From contig NZ_SACP01000020.1 of NCBI RefSeq assembly GCF_004004555.2, forward strand, positions 41,275-105,274: 64,000 bases of DNA. Direction: 5' to 3'. The position numbers were made by a program, and so were the translations under genes. Every line of letters starts with the position of its first letter. Position 1 is the stretch's first letter. The notes under the pieces are model-generated. The model did no database searches and was not told the DNA's origin. It saw only the letters and a program-made list of their open reading frames with translations. This DNA is from Methylobacterium oryzihabitans (GTDB lineage Bacteria; Pseudomonadota; Alphaproteobacteria; Rhizobiales; Beijerinckiaceae). Shown here in pieces: positions 10,901-18,582 of the stretch.

Positions 10901-12030
10901 TGAGTGCTGACATGCGGCGATCACCGGACCAACGCGACGACGACCTGATGCTGCGCGAGGGCGCCCGCCGCTTCCTGGAGGAGCGCTGCCCGTGGACGCC
11001 CACCCTGCCCTCCCCGGGCGAGGAGGACGCGGTCCGGCGCGAGATGGCCGGGCTCGGCTGGTTCGCCATGGGGCTGCCGGAGGAGTTCGGCGGCGGCGGC
11101 GCGGACGCGCTCCAGGCCCTCGCCCTCGTCGAGGAGGCGGGCCGGGTGCTGCTGCGGCGCTCGCTCGCCGCCGACGTGCTGGTGGTGCCGCGGCTGATGC
11201 GCCGCGGCTTCGCGGGCCTGACCGCCCTCGCCCCCGGCCTCGCCGCCGGCGCGGTGCGCTTCGCCCTCGTCTCCGGCGATCCCGCGGCCGGGGGCCTGAG
11301 CGTCGCGCCCGGTCGCGAGGGGGTGCGGCTGCGCGGCGGCGGCGGCCTCGCGCTCGATGCCGGCGCCGCGACCCACTGGCTCGTCGCCGCGGGCGAGGGC
11401 TCGCCGAACGGCGCGGCGCTGCTGTGCGTGGAAGCGCGCCCGGTTCCCGAGCGGCGCCTGATCGACGGGCGCCGCGGCGCCGTCCCGCCCCTCGACGGGC
11501 TCGACCTGCCCGCCGGCGCGGTGCTCGCCACCGGGCACGACGCGCTGGCGGCGATCGACGAGATCCGCGACTGCGCCGCCGCGGCCCTGGTGGCCGACGC
11601 CTACGGGGCCCTCGCCGCCGGCCTCGACCTCACGGTCGGCTACCTCAACCAGCGCCGGCAGTTCGGCCAGACGCTCGGGTCGTTCCAGGCGGTCCAGCAC
11701 CTCATGGCCGAGGCGTTCTGCGACCTCGAGACCCTGCGCTCGCTGATGCTGTGGAGCGCGGCGTCCCTCGACGGCGCGCCGGCGGAGCGGCGGCGGGCGG
11801 CGGCCTCGGCCCGGGTGGTGCTCGGCCGCGAGGGCCTGGCCGCGGCCTCGCGCCTGATCCAGGCGAGCGGCGGCATCGCCATGACCGAGGAGTACCGGGT
11901 CGGCCACGTCTACAAGCGCCTCCAGGTCGCCGCCGGGATCGACGGCGGCACCGAGGCCCGGATCAGGCAGCTCGCGACAGACACCCTGTCGCCGAAGGGG
12001 AGACCGGACGATGAGGCAAGTGCCGCTTGA
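10900..12030 (+). CDS. Acyl-CoA dehydrogenase family protein (second subunit-like)
   Basis: 376 residues. It begins with the usual N-terminal helical domain (LMLREGARRFLEERC), followed by FGGGGADALQALALVEEAG. The C-terminal domain has YLNQRRQFGQTLGSFQAVQH and ends near GGTEARIRQLATD. The sequence is divergent and Ala-rich, as in the partner subunit of heteromeric FadE-like enzymes. The ATG at 10900 lies in the last bases of an interspersed repeat and lacks a good ribosome-binding site; ATG 10912 is an alternative. The 3' end overlaps the enoyl-CoA hydratase gene by 20 bp, so the two are translationally linked. Confidence 0.87.
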   Translation: MSADMRRSPDQRDDDLMLREGARRFLEERCPWTPTLPSPGEEDAVRREMAGLGWFAMGLPEEFGGGGADALQALALVEEAGRVLLRRSLAADVLVVPRLMRRGFAGLTALAPGLAAGAVRFALVSGDPAAGGLSVAPGREGVRLRGGGGLALDAGAATHWLVAAGEGSPNGAALLCVEARPVPERRLIDGRRGAVPPLDGLDLPAGAVLATGHDALAAIDEIRDCAAAALVADAYGALAAGLDLTVGYLNQRRQFGQTLGSFQAVQHLMAEAFCDLETLRSLMLWSAASLDGAPAERRRAAASARVVLGREGLAAASRLIQASGGIAMTEEYRVGHVYKRLQVAAGIDGGTEARIRQLATDTLSPKGRPDDEASAA

Positions 12031-12817
12031 GGAGCGCTACGAGACCCTGACGATCACGCGGGAGGGGCGGCTCCTCACCATCACGATGAACCGCCCGGAC
12101 AGCCTCAACGCCGCCGACGCGCTGCTGCACGAGGAACTGGCCCACGTCTTCTACGACGTCGCGGTCGACCCCGGCAGCGACGTGATCGTGCTGACCGGCG
12201 CCGGGCGGGCGTTCTCGGCCGGCGGCGACATCCCGTGGATGCAGACCGCGATCGACCGGCCCGAGTCGTTCGAGCAGACGGCGCGCGAGGCCAAGCGCAT
12301 CGTGTTCTCGATGCTCGACCTCGAGAAGCCGCTGATCGCCCGGGTCAACGGCCACGCCACCGGCCTCGGCGCGACGCTGGCGCTGTTCTGCGACGTGATC
12401 TTCGCCGCCGACACCGCCAGGATCGGCGATCCCCACGTCTCGATCGGCTTCGTCGCCGGCGACGGCGGCCCGGCGATCTGGCCGCAGCTCATCGGCTACG
12501 CCCGCGCCAAGGAATACCTGATGACCGGCGACCTGCTGCCCGCCCGCAAGGCGGCGGAGATCGGCCTCATCAACCACGCCGTCCCGCCCGAGGAACTCGA
12601 CGCGGCGGTGGCGGCCTTCACGGCCAGGCTGCTCGCCGGCGCCACCAAGGCGATCCGCTGGAGCAAGACCGTGACCAACATCGAGCTGAAGCGGATCGTC
12701 CACGGCGTCATGGACGCGAGCGTCGCCTACGAGGCGCTGTCGAACCGCACCGAGGACCACCAGGAGGCGGTCAACGCCTTCCGGGCCCGGCGCAAGCCGG
12801 CCTTCACCGGCCGCTGA
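12011..12817 (+). CDS. Enoyl-CoA hydratase/isomerase family protein
   Basis: 268-residue crotonase-fold protein. The oxyanion-hole loop reads AGRAFSAGGDIPWM and the second motif is GHATGLGATLALFCDVIFA. Of the two acidic positions used by hydratases, the first region has GDGGPAIWP, so catalysis may follow a hydratase or another crotonase type. It is the last gene of the rightward operon and would act after the acyl-CoA dehydrogenases. Its stop is followed by a strong hairpin. Confidence 0.9.
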   Translation: MRQVPLEERYETLTITREGRLLTITMNRPDSLNAADALLHEELAHVFYDVAVDPGSDVIVLTGAGRAFSAGGDIPWMQTAIDRPESFEQTAREAKRIVFSMLDLEKPLIARVNGHATGLGATLALFCDVIFAADTARIGDPHVSIGFVAGDGGPAIWPQLIGYARAKEYLMTGDLLPARKAAEIGLINHAVPPEELDAAVAAFTARLLAGATKAIRWSKTVTNIELKRIVHGVMDASVAYEALSNRTEDHQEAVNAFRARRKPAFTGR

Positions 12818-12823
12818 GGGCCG

Positions 12824-12853
12824 GGGCCCGTCCGCGGGAATGCGGGCGGGCCC
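12824..12853. terminator. Bidirectional hairpin terminator between convergent genes
   Basis: GGGCCCGTCCGC (12824-12835) pairs with GCGGGCGGGCCC (12842-12853), with one G-T pair, around a 6-base loop. It lies in the 42-bp gap between the convergent hydratase and GntR-type regulator genes, so it can serve both strands. Confidence 0.65.
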
Positions 12854-12859
12854 TCCGGA

Positions 12860-14410
12860 TCAGTCCCGCGCCGCGAGGTCGGCCGCCAGGCCGCAGGGCA
12901 GCATCTCCCGGTCGGCGTCCAGCATCGCGTAGCGGTCGCTGAAGGCGCCGCAATGCTCCGCCATCGCCCGGCCGGCCGCCAGCGTGTCGCGGGCCAGGAT
13001 CGCGGTCACGATCTGGGTATGGTGGCGCAGCAGCATCGCGTCGCGGCCGCCCCCGATCGCGGGCGTCGTCAGCGAGTAGTCGAAATAGGCGGTCATCAGG
13101 TCGCGCAGCACCTCGGTGATGTAGAGGTGGACGGCGCTGCCCGCCGCCCGCGCGATGGTGAGGTGGAGGCGCAGGTCGAGGTCGATCCGGCGCCGGGCGC
13201 TGAGGTGCGAGCGGCCCATCTCGGCCAGGATGCGGCGCAGGTCGGCGAAGTCGCGGTCGCTGCCGCGCTCGGCGGCGCGGCTCGCGGCCCACACTTCGAG
13301 GTAGCCGCGCAGCCGCGACATCGTCTGGAGGTGGTCGAGATCGGCCGCGGCGAGCGAGGTCAGCGCGTCGACCGCGCGGGTGCCGCAGCGCTCGTCGGCC
13401 ACCACGATCCCCTCGGCCTTGAGCGCCGCGAGGGCCTCGCGCACCGAGGCGCGGCTCACGCCGAACAGCGCCGCGAGCCGCCGCTCGCTCAGAAGGCGGG
13501 CGCCGTCGCGGGCGTGCCCGGTCGCGATCATGCCGGCGATCTCGCGGGTCAGCCGGTCCTTGAGCTGCTCGGGGCTCGCCACCGCGAGGTCGCGCAGGAT
13601 CGCCTCCTCGCGCGGCGCCCCGGCGCCCGCCGCCGGCGGGGTCGAGGCGAGGCCGCGCAGGATCGCGGCCCGGCTCGCCAGCGCCGCCTGCGCGGCCGCC
13701 GCGTCCCGCCGCGCGAGGGCCGCCGCGAGGGCGAGGCGCTCGCCGTCGAGCCGGCCGAGCCCGGCCTCGCCCGCGGCCCGCAGGCGGCTGCCGAACAAGC
13801 TGCGGATGCCGCGGGCGAGCTGACCGGTGATCATGGCGTAGATCGGGCTGCCCGACGCCTCGGCGAGGACGAGGCGCAGCCGCAACTCGTCCTCGGCCGG
13901 GGCCCGTGTGCCCGGCCCGGCACACGGTCCCGCGACGGCGTCGGCCGCGCGCGCCAGCGCCGCGTCGGGCGCCCGGCGCAGGAGATGGTCGAGGACGCAG
14001 CGGTCGAGGAACGCGACGAAGTCCTGCAGATCCTCCAGATTCTCCTGGTTCGCCCGGATGAGCGGGATCAGTCGCTCGCTCCGTTCGAGGGAGACGACGC
14101 GGGTCCCCGAACCCTGGACGGCCTCGATGTAGCCGTCGAGCTTGAGGCGGTCGAGCGCGCTGCGCACGCAGACCCGGCTCGCCGAGGCGGCCTCGGCGAT
14201 CCGCCGCTCCGGCGGCAGGCGGGCCCCCGGAGGCAGCCGTCCCGACGCGATCATCTCCAGCATCGCGACGGCGAGCCGGTCGGAGCGCGCCGACTTGGTC
14301 TGGGTGCGCAGATCGATGGCCGCGAGTCGGCCGAAATCGGCGAGGTCCATCGGACAGGCAGATTCCCCGCGAAGAAGCGAGAGTTTGAGCTCCAGCGCCG
14401 TGCCCAGCAT
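12860..14410 (-). CDS. Tandem GntR/FadR-type transcriptional regulator (two wHTH-FCD units fused)
   Basis: 516 residues, about twice the usual FadR-family length. Unit 1: winged helix about 38-108 (GARLPPERRIAEAASASRVC, then GSGTRVV), with an FCD-like all-helical domain about 120-255. Unit 2: winged helix about 278-350 (LLSERRLAALFGVSRASVRE), with an FCD domain about 355-495. Unit 2 keeps the FCD metal/ligand residues Asp412, His416, His464 and His486. At the aligned positions of unit 1 I find Glu175, Arg179, Arg225 and Arg247, so that site is lost. The start at 14410 is supported by GGGAGG 7 bp upstream. It probably controls the adjacent catabolic operons as a built-in pseudo-dimer; that role is inferred from position. 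Confidence 0.88.
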   Translation of the reverse strand: MLGTALELKLSLLRGESACPMDLADFGRLAAIDLRTQTKSARSDRLAVAMLEMIASGRLPPGARLPPERRIAEAASASRVCVRSALDRLKLDGYIEAVQGSGTRVVSLERSERLIPLIRANQENLEDLQDFVAFLDRCVLDHLLRRAPDAALARAADAVAGPCAGPGTRAPAEDELRLRLVLAEASGSPIYAMITGQLARGIRSLFGSRLRAAGEAGLGRLDGERLALAAALARRDAAAAQAALASRAAILRGLASTPPAAGAGAPREEAILRDLAVASPEQLKDRLTREIAGMIATGHARDGARLLSERRLAALFGVSRASVREALAALKAEGIVVADERCGTRAVDALTSLAAADLDHLQTMSRLRGYLEVWAASRAAERGSDRDFADLRRILAEMGRSHLSARRRIDLDLRLHLTIARAAGSAVHLYITEVLRDLMTAYFDYSLTTPAIGGGRDAMLLRHHTQIVTAILARDTLAAGRAMAEHCGAFSDRYAMLDADREMLPCGLAADLAARD

Positions 14411-14444
14411 CCATCGTCCTCCCGACGTCGGTATTTTCTCGTTG

Positions 14445-14480
14445 TTGTACGGCCTGTGGCTCTTCGGAATTTTGTATCAG
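14445..14480. promoter_or_regulatory. Possible GntR-type operator/promoter upstream of the tandem regulator
   Basis: The 160-bp gap upstream of the regulator contains an AT-richer patch with two TTGTAC/TTGTAT hexamers (14445-14450 and 14472-14477), which resemble half-sites of FadR-family operators. Autoregulation would be normal for this family. The match is weak. Confidence 0.3.
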
Positions 14481-14571
14481 GCCGGTCTTGCGGACTCAAC
14501 GCCGGCCGGGCCCGGCACCAGCCCGCGCGGTGGCGGGCTCGCGAGGCGGGATCCGGCACCCGGCACCGCGG

Positions 14572-15342
14572 TCAGCGGTAGAAGAACACCGTCCGGTAGC
14601 CTCGCACCGTCACCACCTCGACGTCGATCCCGTAGACCTCGCGCAGCACCGCCGGGGTGACGATCTCGTCGGGCGGCCCGACCGCCACGACCTTGCCGTC
14701 GCGCATCGCCACGATCAGGTCCGAGTAGCAGGACGCGAAGTTGACGTCGTGCAGCACGGCGACGATCGTGCGGCCGCGCTCGTCCACCGCCCGGCGCAGC
14801 AGCGCCATCATCGCGGCGGCGTGGCGCATGTCGAGGTTGTTCAGCGGCTCGTCGAGCAGGATGCAGTCGGTGTCCTGGGCCAGCACCATCGCGATGAAGG
14901 CGCGCTGGCGCTGGCCGCCCGACACCTCGTCGAGGAAGCGGTCGGCCAGCGGCTCGAGGTCGAGGAAGCGCAGGGCGTCGGCGATGGCGGCGTGGTCGGC
15001 GGGCCCGAGCCGGCCGCGGGAATGCGGGTAGCGCCCGAACGCCACGAGGTCGCGGATCGTCACCCGGGCGGCGACGCCGTTGTCCTGGCGCAGGATGCCG
15101 AGCCGCCGCGCCAGCACGTCGCCCGGGGTCGCGGCCACGTCGAGGCCGGCGACGAGGGCCCGGCCGGCGCTCGCCGGCAGCAGGCGGGCGACCATCGACA
15201 GCAGGCTCGACTTGCCGGCGCCGTTCGCCCCGATCACCGAGACGAAGGCGCGCTCCGGCAGGCGCAGGCTGACGCCGTCGACGACGGCGGTGTCGCCGTA
15301 GCGGCGCACGAGGTCCTGCACCTCGATCATCGGGCGGGTCAT
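14572..15342 (-). CDS. Iron-siderophore ABC transporter ATP-binding protein
   Basis: 256 residues. Walker A GANGAGKSS, signature VSGGQRQRA, Walker B ILLDEPLNNLD and switch His in VLHDVNFAS. The FepC/CeuD-like HDVNFAS-CYSD form is typical of catecholate/petrobactin-type siderophore importers. The ATG at 15342 overlaps the upstream permease stop by 4 bp (ATGA). It is the last gene of the iron operon and would energise the FecCD permease pair from the cytoplasm. Confidence 0.92.
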   Translation of the reverse strand: MTRPMIEVQDLVRRYGDTAVVDGVSLRLPERAFVSVIGANGAGKSSLLSMVARLLPASAGRALVAGLDVAATPGDVLARRLGILRQDNGVAARVTIRDLVAFGRYPHSRGRLGPADHAAIADALRFLDLEPLADRFLDEVSGGQRQRAFIAMVLAQDTDCILLDEPLNNLDMRHAAAMMALLRRAVDERGRTIVAVLHDVNFASCYSDLIVAMRDGKVVAVGPPDEIVTPAVLREVYGIDVEVVTVRGYRTVFFYR

Positions 15343-16310
15343 GCGCGGGCGCGCCTCGCGAGGAGGACCAGGAGGGTGAGGCCGCCGAGGAACTCGACCA
15401 CGATCGACAGGGCGGCGTTGAGCGCGAAGACCCGCTCCAGCACGAGCTGGCCGCCGACCAGGGTCACGGCAGTGACGAGCGCGGCGGCGGGCAGCACGAA
15501 GGCGTGGCGGTAGGTCGGCATGACCCGGTAGGCGAGGTTGGCGACGAGGAGGCCGAGGAAGGTCACCGGCCCGACGAGCGCCGTCGAGACCGAGACCAGC
15601 ACCGCGACGAGGACCAGCACCTGGGTCAGGGTGCGCCGGTGGTCGACCCCGAGCGCGACCGCGCAGTCGCGGCCGAGCAGCAGCACGTCGAGCCGCGGCA
15701 CGAGCCGCCGGACCGCGAGGCAGGCGGCCAGGACGACGAGGGCGGCGAGGGCCAGCAGCTCCGGCCGGACAGTGTTGAAGCTGGCGAAGAGGCCGCTCTG
15801 GAGCACGACGAACTGGTTCGGGTCGATCATCCGTTGCAGGAACTGCGACAGGCTGCGGAAGAACACCCCGCACACGACGCCGACGAGCAGCAGCCGGTGC
15901 AGGCCGTGCCCGCCCCGGTCCAGGAGCCCGCGGTAGAGCAGGAGCGCGAACAGCACCATCGCGCCGGTCTCGGCGAGGAAGCGCAGCCGCGGGTCGCCGA
16001 AGCCGCCGGCCCCGAACCCGAAGACCAGTCCGGTCTGGATCAGGCGGTAGAGCTCGTCGAAGCCCATGATGGCGGGGGTCAGGATGCGGTTGCCCGACAC
16101 CGTCTGGAACAGCACGGTCGCGGTGGCGACGGCGCAGCCGACGAGCAGCATCGAGGCGACCCTGGTGCCGCGGAACGGCAGCACGAAGCCCCAGCGGCCG
16201 TTGGCCCCGACCGTCATGTAGGCCAGCACCGCCGCGGCGGCCGCGAGGGCGAGCAGCGCCAGCACCCAGCCGGGGCCGGGCCGCGCGGACAGGTCACGCA
16301 CGGCGGGCAT
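15339..16310 (-). CDS. FecCD-family siderophore ABC transporter permease (CeuC/FatC-like)
   Basis: 323 residues with about nine or ten hydrophobic segments. Motifs include RVASMLLVGCAVATATVLFQ near the N-terminus, LTPAIMGFDELYRLIQTG, and the coupling region LLGRDCAVALGVDHRR. GPVTFLGLLVANLAYR is a FecCD hallmark. The order and form (MGFD, LYRLIQT) recall the second permease of petrobactin-type systems. Its start overlaps the end of the other permease gene by 17 bp. Confidence 0.92.
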   Translation of the reverse strand: MPAVRDLSARPGPGWVLALLALAAAAAVLAYMTVGANGRWGFVLPFRGTRVASMLLVGCAVATATVLFQTVSGNRILTPAIMGFDELYRLIQTGLVFGFGAGGFGDPRLRFLAETGAMVLFALLLYRGLLDRGGHGLHRLLLVGVVCGVFFRSLSQFLQRMIDPNQFVVLQSGLFASFNTVRPELLALAALVVLAACLAVRRLVPRLDVLLLGRDCAVALGVDHRRTLTQVLVLVAVLVSVSTALVGPVTFLGLLVANLAYRVMPTYRHAFVLPAAALVTAVTLVGGQLVLERVFALNAALSIVVEFLGGLTLLVLLARRARA

Positions 16311-17250
16311 CCCCGCGCAGCAGGAGCGTCAGGAACAGGCCGCTGCCGACGACCCCCATCACGGTGCCGACCGGGATCTCGAACGGATAGCGGACGAGCC
16401 GGCCGAGCACGTCGCAGAGGAGCAGGAGCCCGGCGCCCGAGGCCGCCACCAGCGGCAGGGTCCGGCGCAGGTTGTCGCCGGCCGCGAGGGCGACGAGGTT
16501 CGGCACGACGAGGCCGAGGAACGGGATCGTGCCGACCGTCGCGATCGTCACGGCGGTGATCGTCGACACGATGGCGAGCGCCAGCGCGACGACGCGGCGG
16601 TAGTCGAGCCCGAGATTGACCGCGGCGTCGCGGCCGAGGCCCGCGATGGTGAGGCGGTCGGCGAGCCCGTAGGCGAGGAGCGTCAGGACCGCGGCGAGCC
16701 AGAGCAGCTCATAGCGCCCGCGCAGCACGGTCGAGACGTCGCCCGCCTGCCAGGTCGCGAGGAACTGCAGCATGTCGGTGCGGTAGGCGATGAAGGTCGA
16801 GGCCGCCCCGACCACGCCGCCCAGCATGATTCCGACCAGCGGGACGGTGAGCCGGGCGCGCAGCGGTATCGCGCGCAGCACCCGCAGGAACAGGGCGGTC
16901 CCGGCCAGTGCGCAGGCGGTCGCCGCGAGCATCTTCACGACGACCGGAGCCCCGGGCGCCAGCAGGGTCACGAGCAGCATGCCGAGCGTCGCCGATTCCG
17001 CGGTCCCGGCGGTCGAGGGCTCGACGAAGCGGTTCTGCGCCACGAGCTGCATGATGACGCCGGCGACCGCCATGCCGGCGCCGGCGAGGATCAGCGCGAG
17101 GGTGCGGGGGATCCGGCTCGCCGCCAGCACCTCGGCGCCGGTCAGGTCGCCGACGCCGACGAGGAGGCTGGCGGCGGCGAGCGCGAGCAGGGCGAGGCCC
17201 GCGAGGGCGCCGCCGGCGCGCCGGCCAGCCCGGAGGGGACGGTCCGGCAT
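16294..17250 (-). CDS. FecCD-family siderophore ABC transporter permease (CeuB/FatD-like)
   Basis: 318 residues from ATG 17250. A GTG two codons upstream at 17256 would give a GTGA overlap with the binding-protein stop and is equally plausible. Family motifs: SRIPRTLALILAGAGMAVAG, QNRFVEPSTAGTAESATLG and VGTIPFLGLVVPNLVALAAG. It forms the heterodimeric inner-membrane channel with the next permease. Confidence 0.92.
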   Translation of the reverse strand: MPDRPLRAGRRAGGALAGLALLALAAASLLVGVGDLTGAEVLAASRIPRTLALILAGAGMAVAGVIMQLVAQNRFVEPSTAGTAESATLGMLLVTLLAPGAPVVVKMLAATACALAGTALFLRVLRAIPLRARLTVPLVGIMLGGVVGAASTFIAYRTDMLQFLATWQAGDVSTVLRGRYELLWLAAVLTLLAYGLADRLTIAGLGRDAAVNLGLDYRRVVALALAIVSTITAVTIATVGTIPFLGLVVPNLVALAAGDNLRRTLPLVAASGAGLLLLCDVLGRLVRYPFEIPVGTVMGVVGSGLFLTLLLRGDARRA

Positions 17251-17252
17251 CG

Positions 17253-18206
17253 TCACCGGGCGCCGTCGAGGGCCGCCGCGGCGCCGTCGAGGGCCGCCGC
17301 GACCCCGTCGACGGTGGTCCGGAGCGCGTTCAGCCCTCCGGCGGCGAGGTACCAGGCGGCGGCGTCGACGTAGACGACCCGTCCCTGGCGCCACGCCGTC
17401 GTCTGCCGCACCAGCGCGTTGTCGAGGAGCTGGCGTGCCGGCTGGCCCTGGGCGCCGATCGCGGCGTCCCGGTCGAGCACGAACAGCCAGTCGGGATTGG
17501 TCCTGGCGACGAACTCGAACGAGATCGGCTGGCCGTGGATGCCGGCGCCGAGGCCCGGCGCCGCCGGCCGGAAGCCGAGGGCGCCGTGCAGCAGCCCGAA
17601 GCGCGAGCCGGGGCCGAAGGCGCTCAGGCGCCCGCCGGTCGAGAGGACGAACAGCGCCGTGCCGGCCTTCTCGGCCCGGGCCCGCACCGCCGCGATGTCG
17701 GCCTCGATCCGGGCGAGCCGCGCGTCGGCCTCCGTCTCCTTGCCGAACAGGCGGGCCAGGGTCCGGATGTTGCGGATCTCGCTGCCGAGCGGGTCGGCGG
17801 CGTCGCTCGACAGGTCGATGGTCGGGGCCATTCTGGCGAGGGCGTCGTAGCGCGGCCCCGAGCGGCCGCCGACGACGATCAGGTCGGGCTCGGCCTCGTT
17901 GACGGCCTCGTAGTCCGGCTCCCACAGCGTGCCCATCCTGCGGTAGGCGGGCCCGTTGTAGCGGGCGAGGGAGGGGGGCTTGGCCCCGCCCGCGACCCCG
18001 AAGACCGGCACGCCGAGGGCGTCGAGGGTGTCGAGCGCAGCGAGGTCGAACACGACGACGCGCCTGGGCACCCCGGGCAGCACGGTCTGCCCCCGGGCAT
18101 GCGACACCGTGATCTCGGCCGCCGCGGGCGCGGCGCCGAGCAGGGCCGCCAGGAGGGCCGCGGCGGCGAGCCGGACGGTCCCGGACGACAGGACGCGACG
18201 GGTCAT
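17253..18206 (-). CDS. Periplasmic siderophore-binding protein (FatB/CeuA/YclQ-like)
   Basis: 317 residues. The signal peptide runs to about residue 30 (AAALLAALLGAAPAAA, then EITVSHARG). The type III binding-protein fold is shown by RRVVVFDLAALDTLDALGVPVFG, YEAVNEAEPDLIVVGGRSG and NPDWLFVLDRDAAIG. These closely match the FatB/CeuA/YclQ branch that binds petrobactin and related catecholates, but the ligand here is unproven. The last residues are a short imperfect tandem repeat (AAALDGA twice). The ATG overlaps the DUF2218 stop by 4 bp. Confidence 0.9.
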   Translation of the reverse strand: MTRRVLSSGTVRLAAAALLAALLGAAPAAAEITVSHARGQTVLPGVPRRVVVFDLAALDTLDALGVPVFGVAGGAKPPSLARYNGPAYRRMGTLWEPDYEAVNEAEPDLIVVGGRSGPRYDALARMAPTIDLSSDAADPLGSEIRNIRTLARLFGKETEADARLARIEADIAAVRARAEKAGTALFVLSTGGRLSAFGPGSRFGLLHGALGFRPAAPGLGAGIHGQPISFEFVARTNPDWLFVLDRDAAIGAQGQPARQLLDNALVRQTTAWRQGRVVYVDAAAWYLAAGGLNALRTTVDGVAAALDGAAAALDGAR

Positions 18207-18562
18207 GCCGTGCCACCCGGCCGGTCGTCGGCGGAGCGGTCCGGGGCGGCCTGCGCCGCCGCCGTCGTCGCGGGGCTCCACACGATCTCCAGCGTCTCGC
18301 GGAACGCGAACCGTTCGAGATGGCGCACGAGGACGCCCTGGAAGTCGGGCAGGCTGGCCGCGTCGTCGGTGGCGAGGTCGATCGTCAGGGCCTCCGGGCC
18401 GGCGGCGAGCCGCGCCTCCCCGAGCGGCAGCGCGATCCGGCCGTGAGTCGGATCGAACTCGGTCTCGAACGTGTGCGACCAGTGCTTGCAGAGCTGCTGC
18501 AGGTAGCGGCTCGCATGGGCGGTGCCGACGACGGCGCGGGTCCGGATCAGGGGGGCCTCCAT
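18203..18562 (-). CDS. DUF2218 domain-containing protein
   Basis: 119 residues, cytoplasmic, no signal or membrane segment. YLQQLCKHWSHTFETEFD with a Cys/His pair near the N-terminus and RHLERFAFRETLEIVW near the C-terminus match the DUF2218 family, whose members often sit next to siderophore uptake genes. Function is unknown; an intracellular role in handling the imported ferric siderophore is a guess from position. It lies 20 bp behind the receptor gene and overlaps the binding-protein gene. Confidence 0.85.
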   Translation of the reverse strand: MEAPLIRTRAVVGTAHASRYLQQLCKHWSHTFETEFDPTHGRIALPLGEARLAAGPEALTIDLATDDAASLPDFQGVLVRHLERFAFRETLEIVWSPATTAAAQAAPDRSADDRPGGTA

Positions 18563-18582
18563 GGTGGCTCGGAACCGGCGGC

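Noticed and set aside
8820..11531. A 903-codon leftward frame across the qor and acyl-CoA dehydrogenase genes
   Set aside because: It lies opposite three genes with clear family motifs and its own translation is low-complexity Ser/Arg/Pro sequence.
17253..17300. Short tandem repeat in the 3' end of the siderophore-binding protein gene as a repeat feature of interest
   Set aside because: It consists of two imperfect 18-bp units coding for AAALDGA-like sequence at the protein end, easily explained by slippage in GC-rich DNA, with no sign of function.
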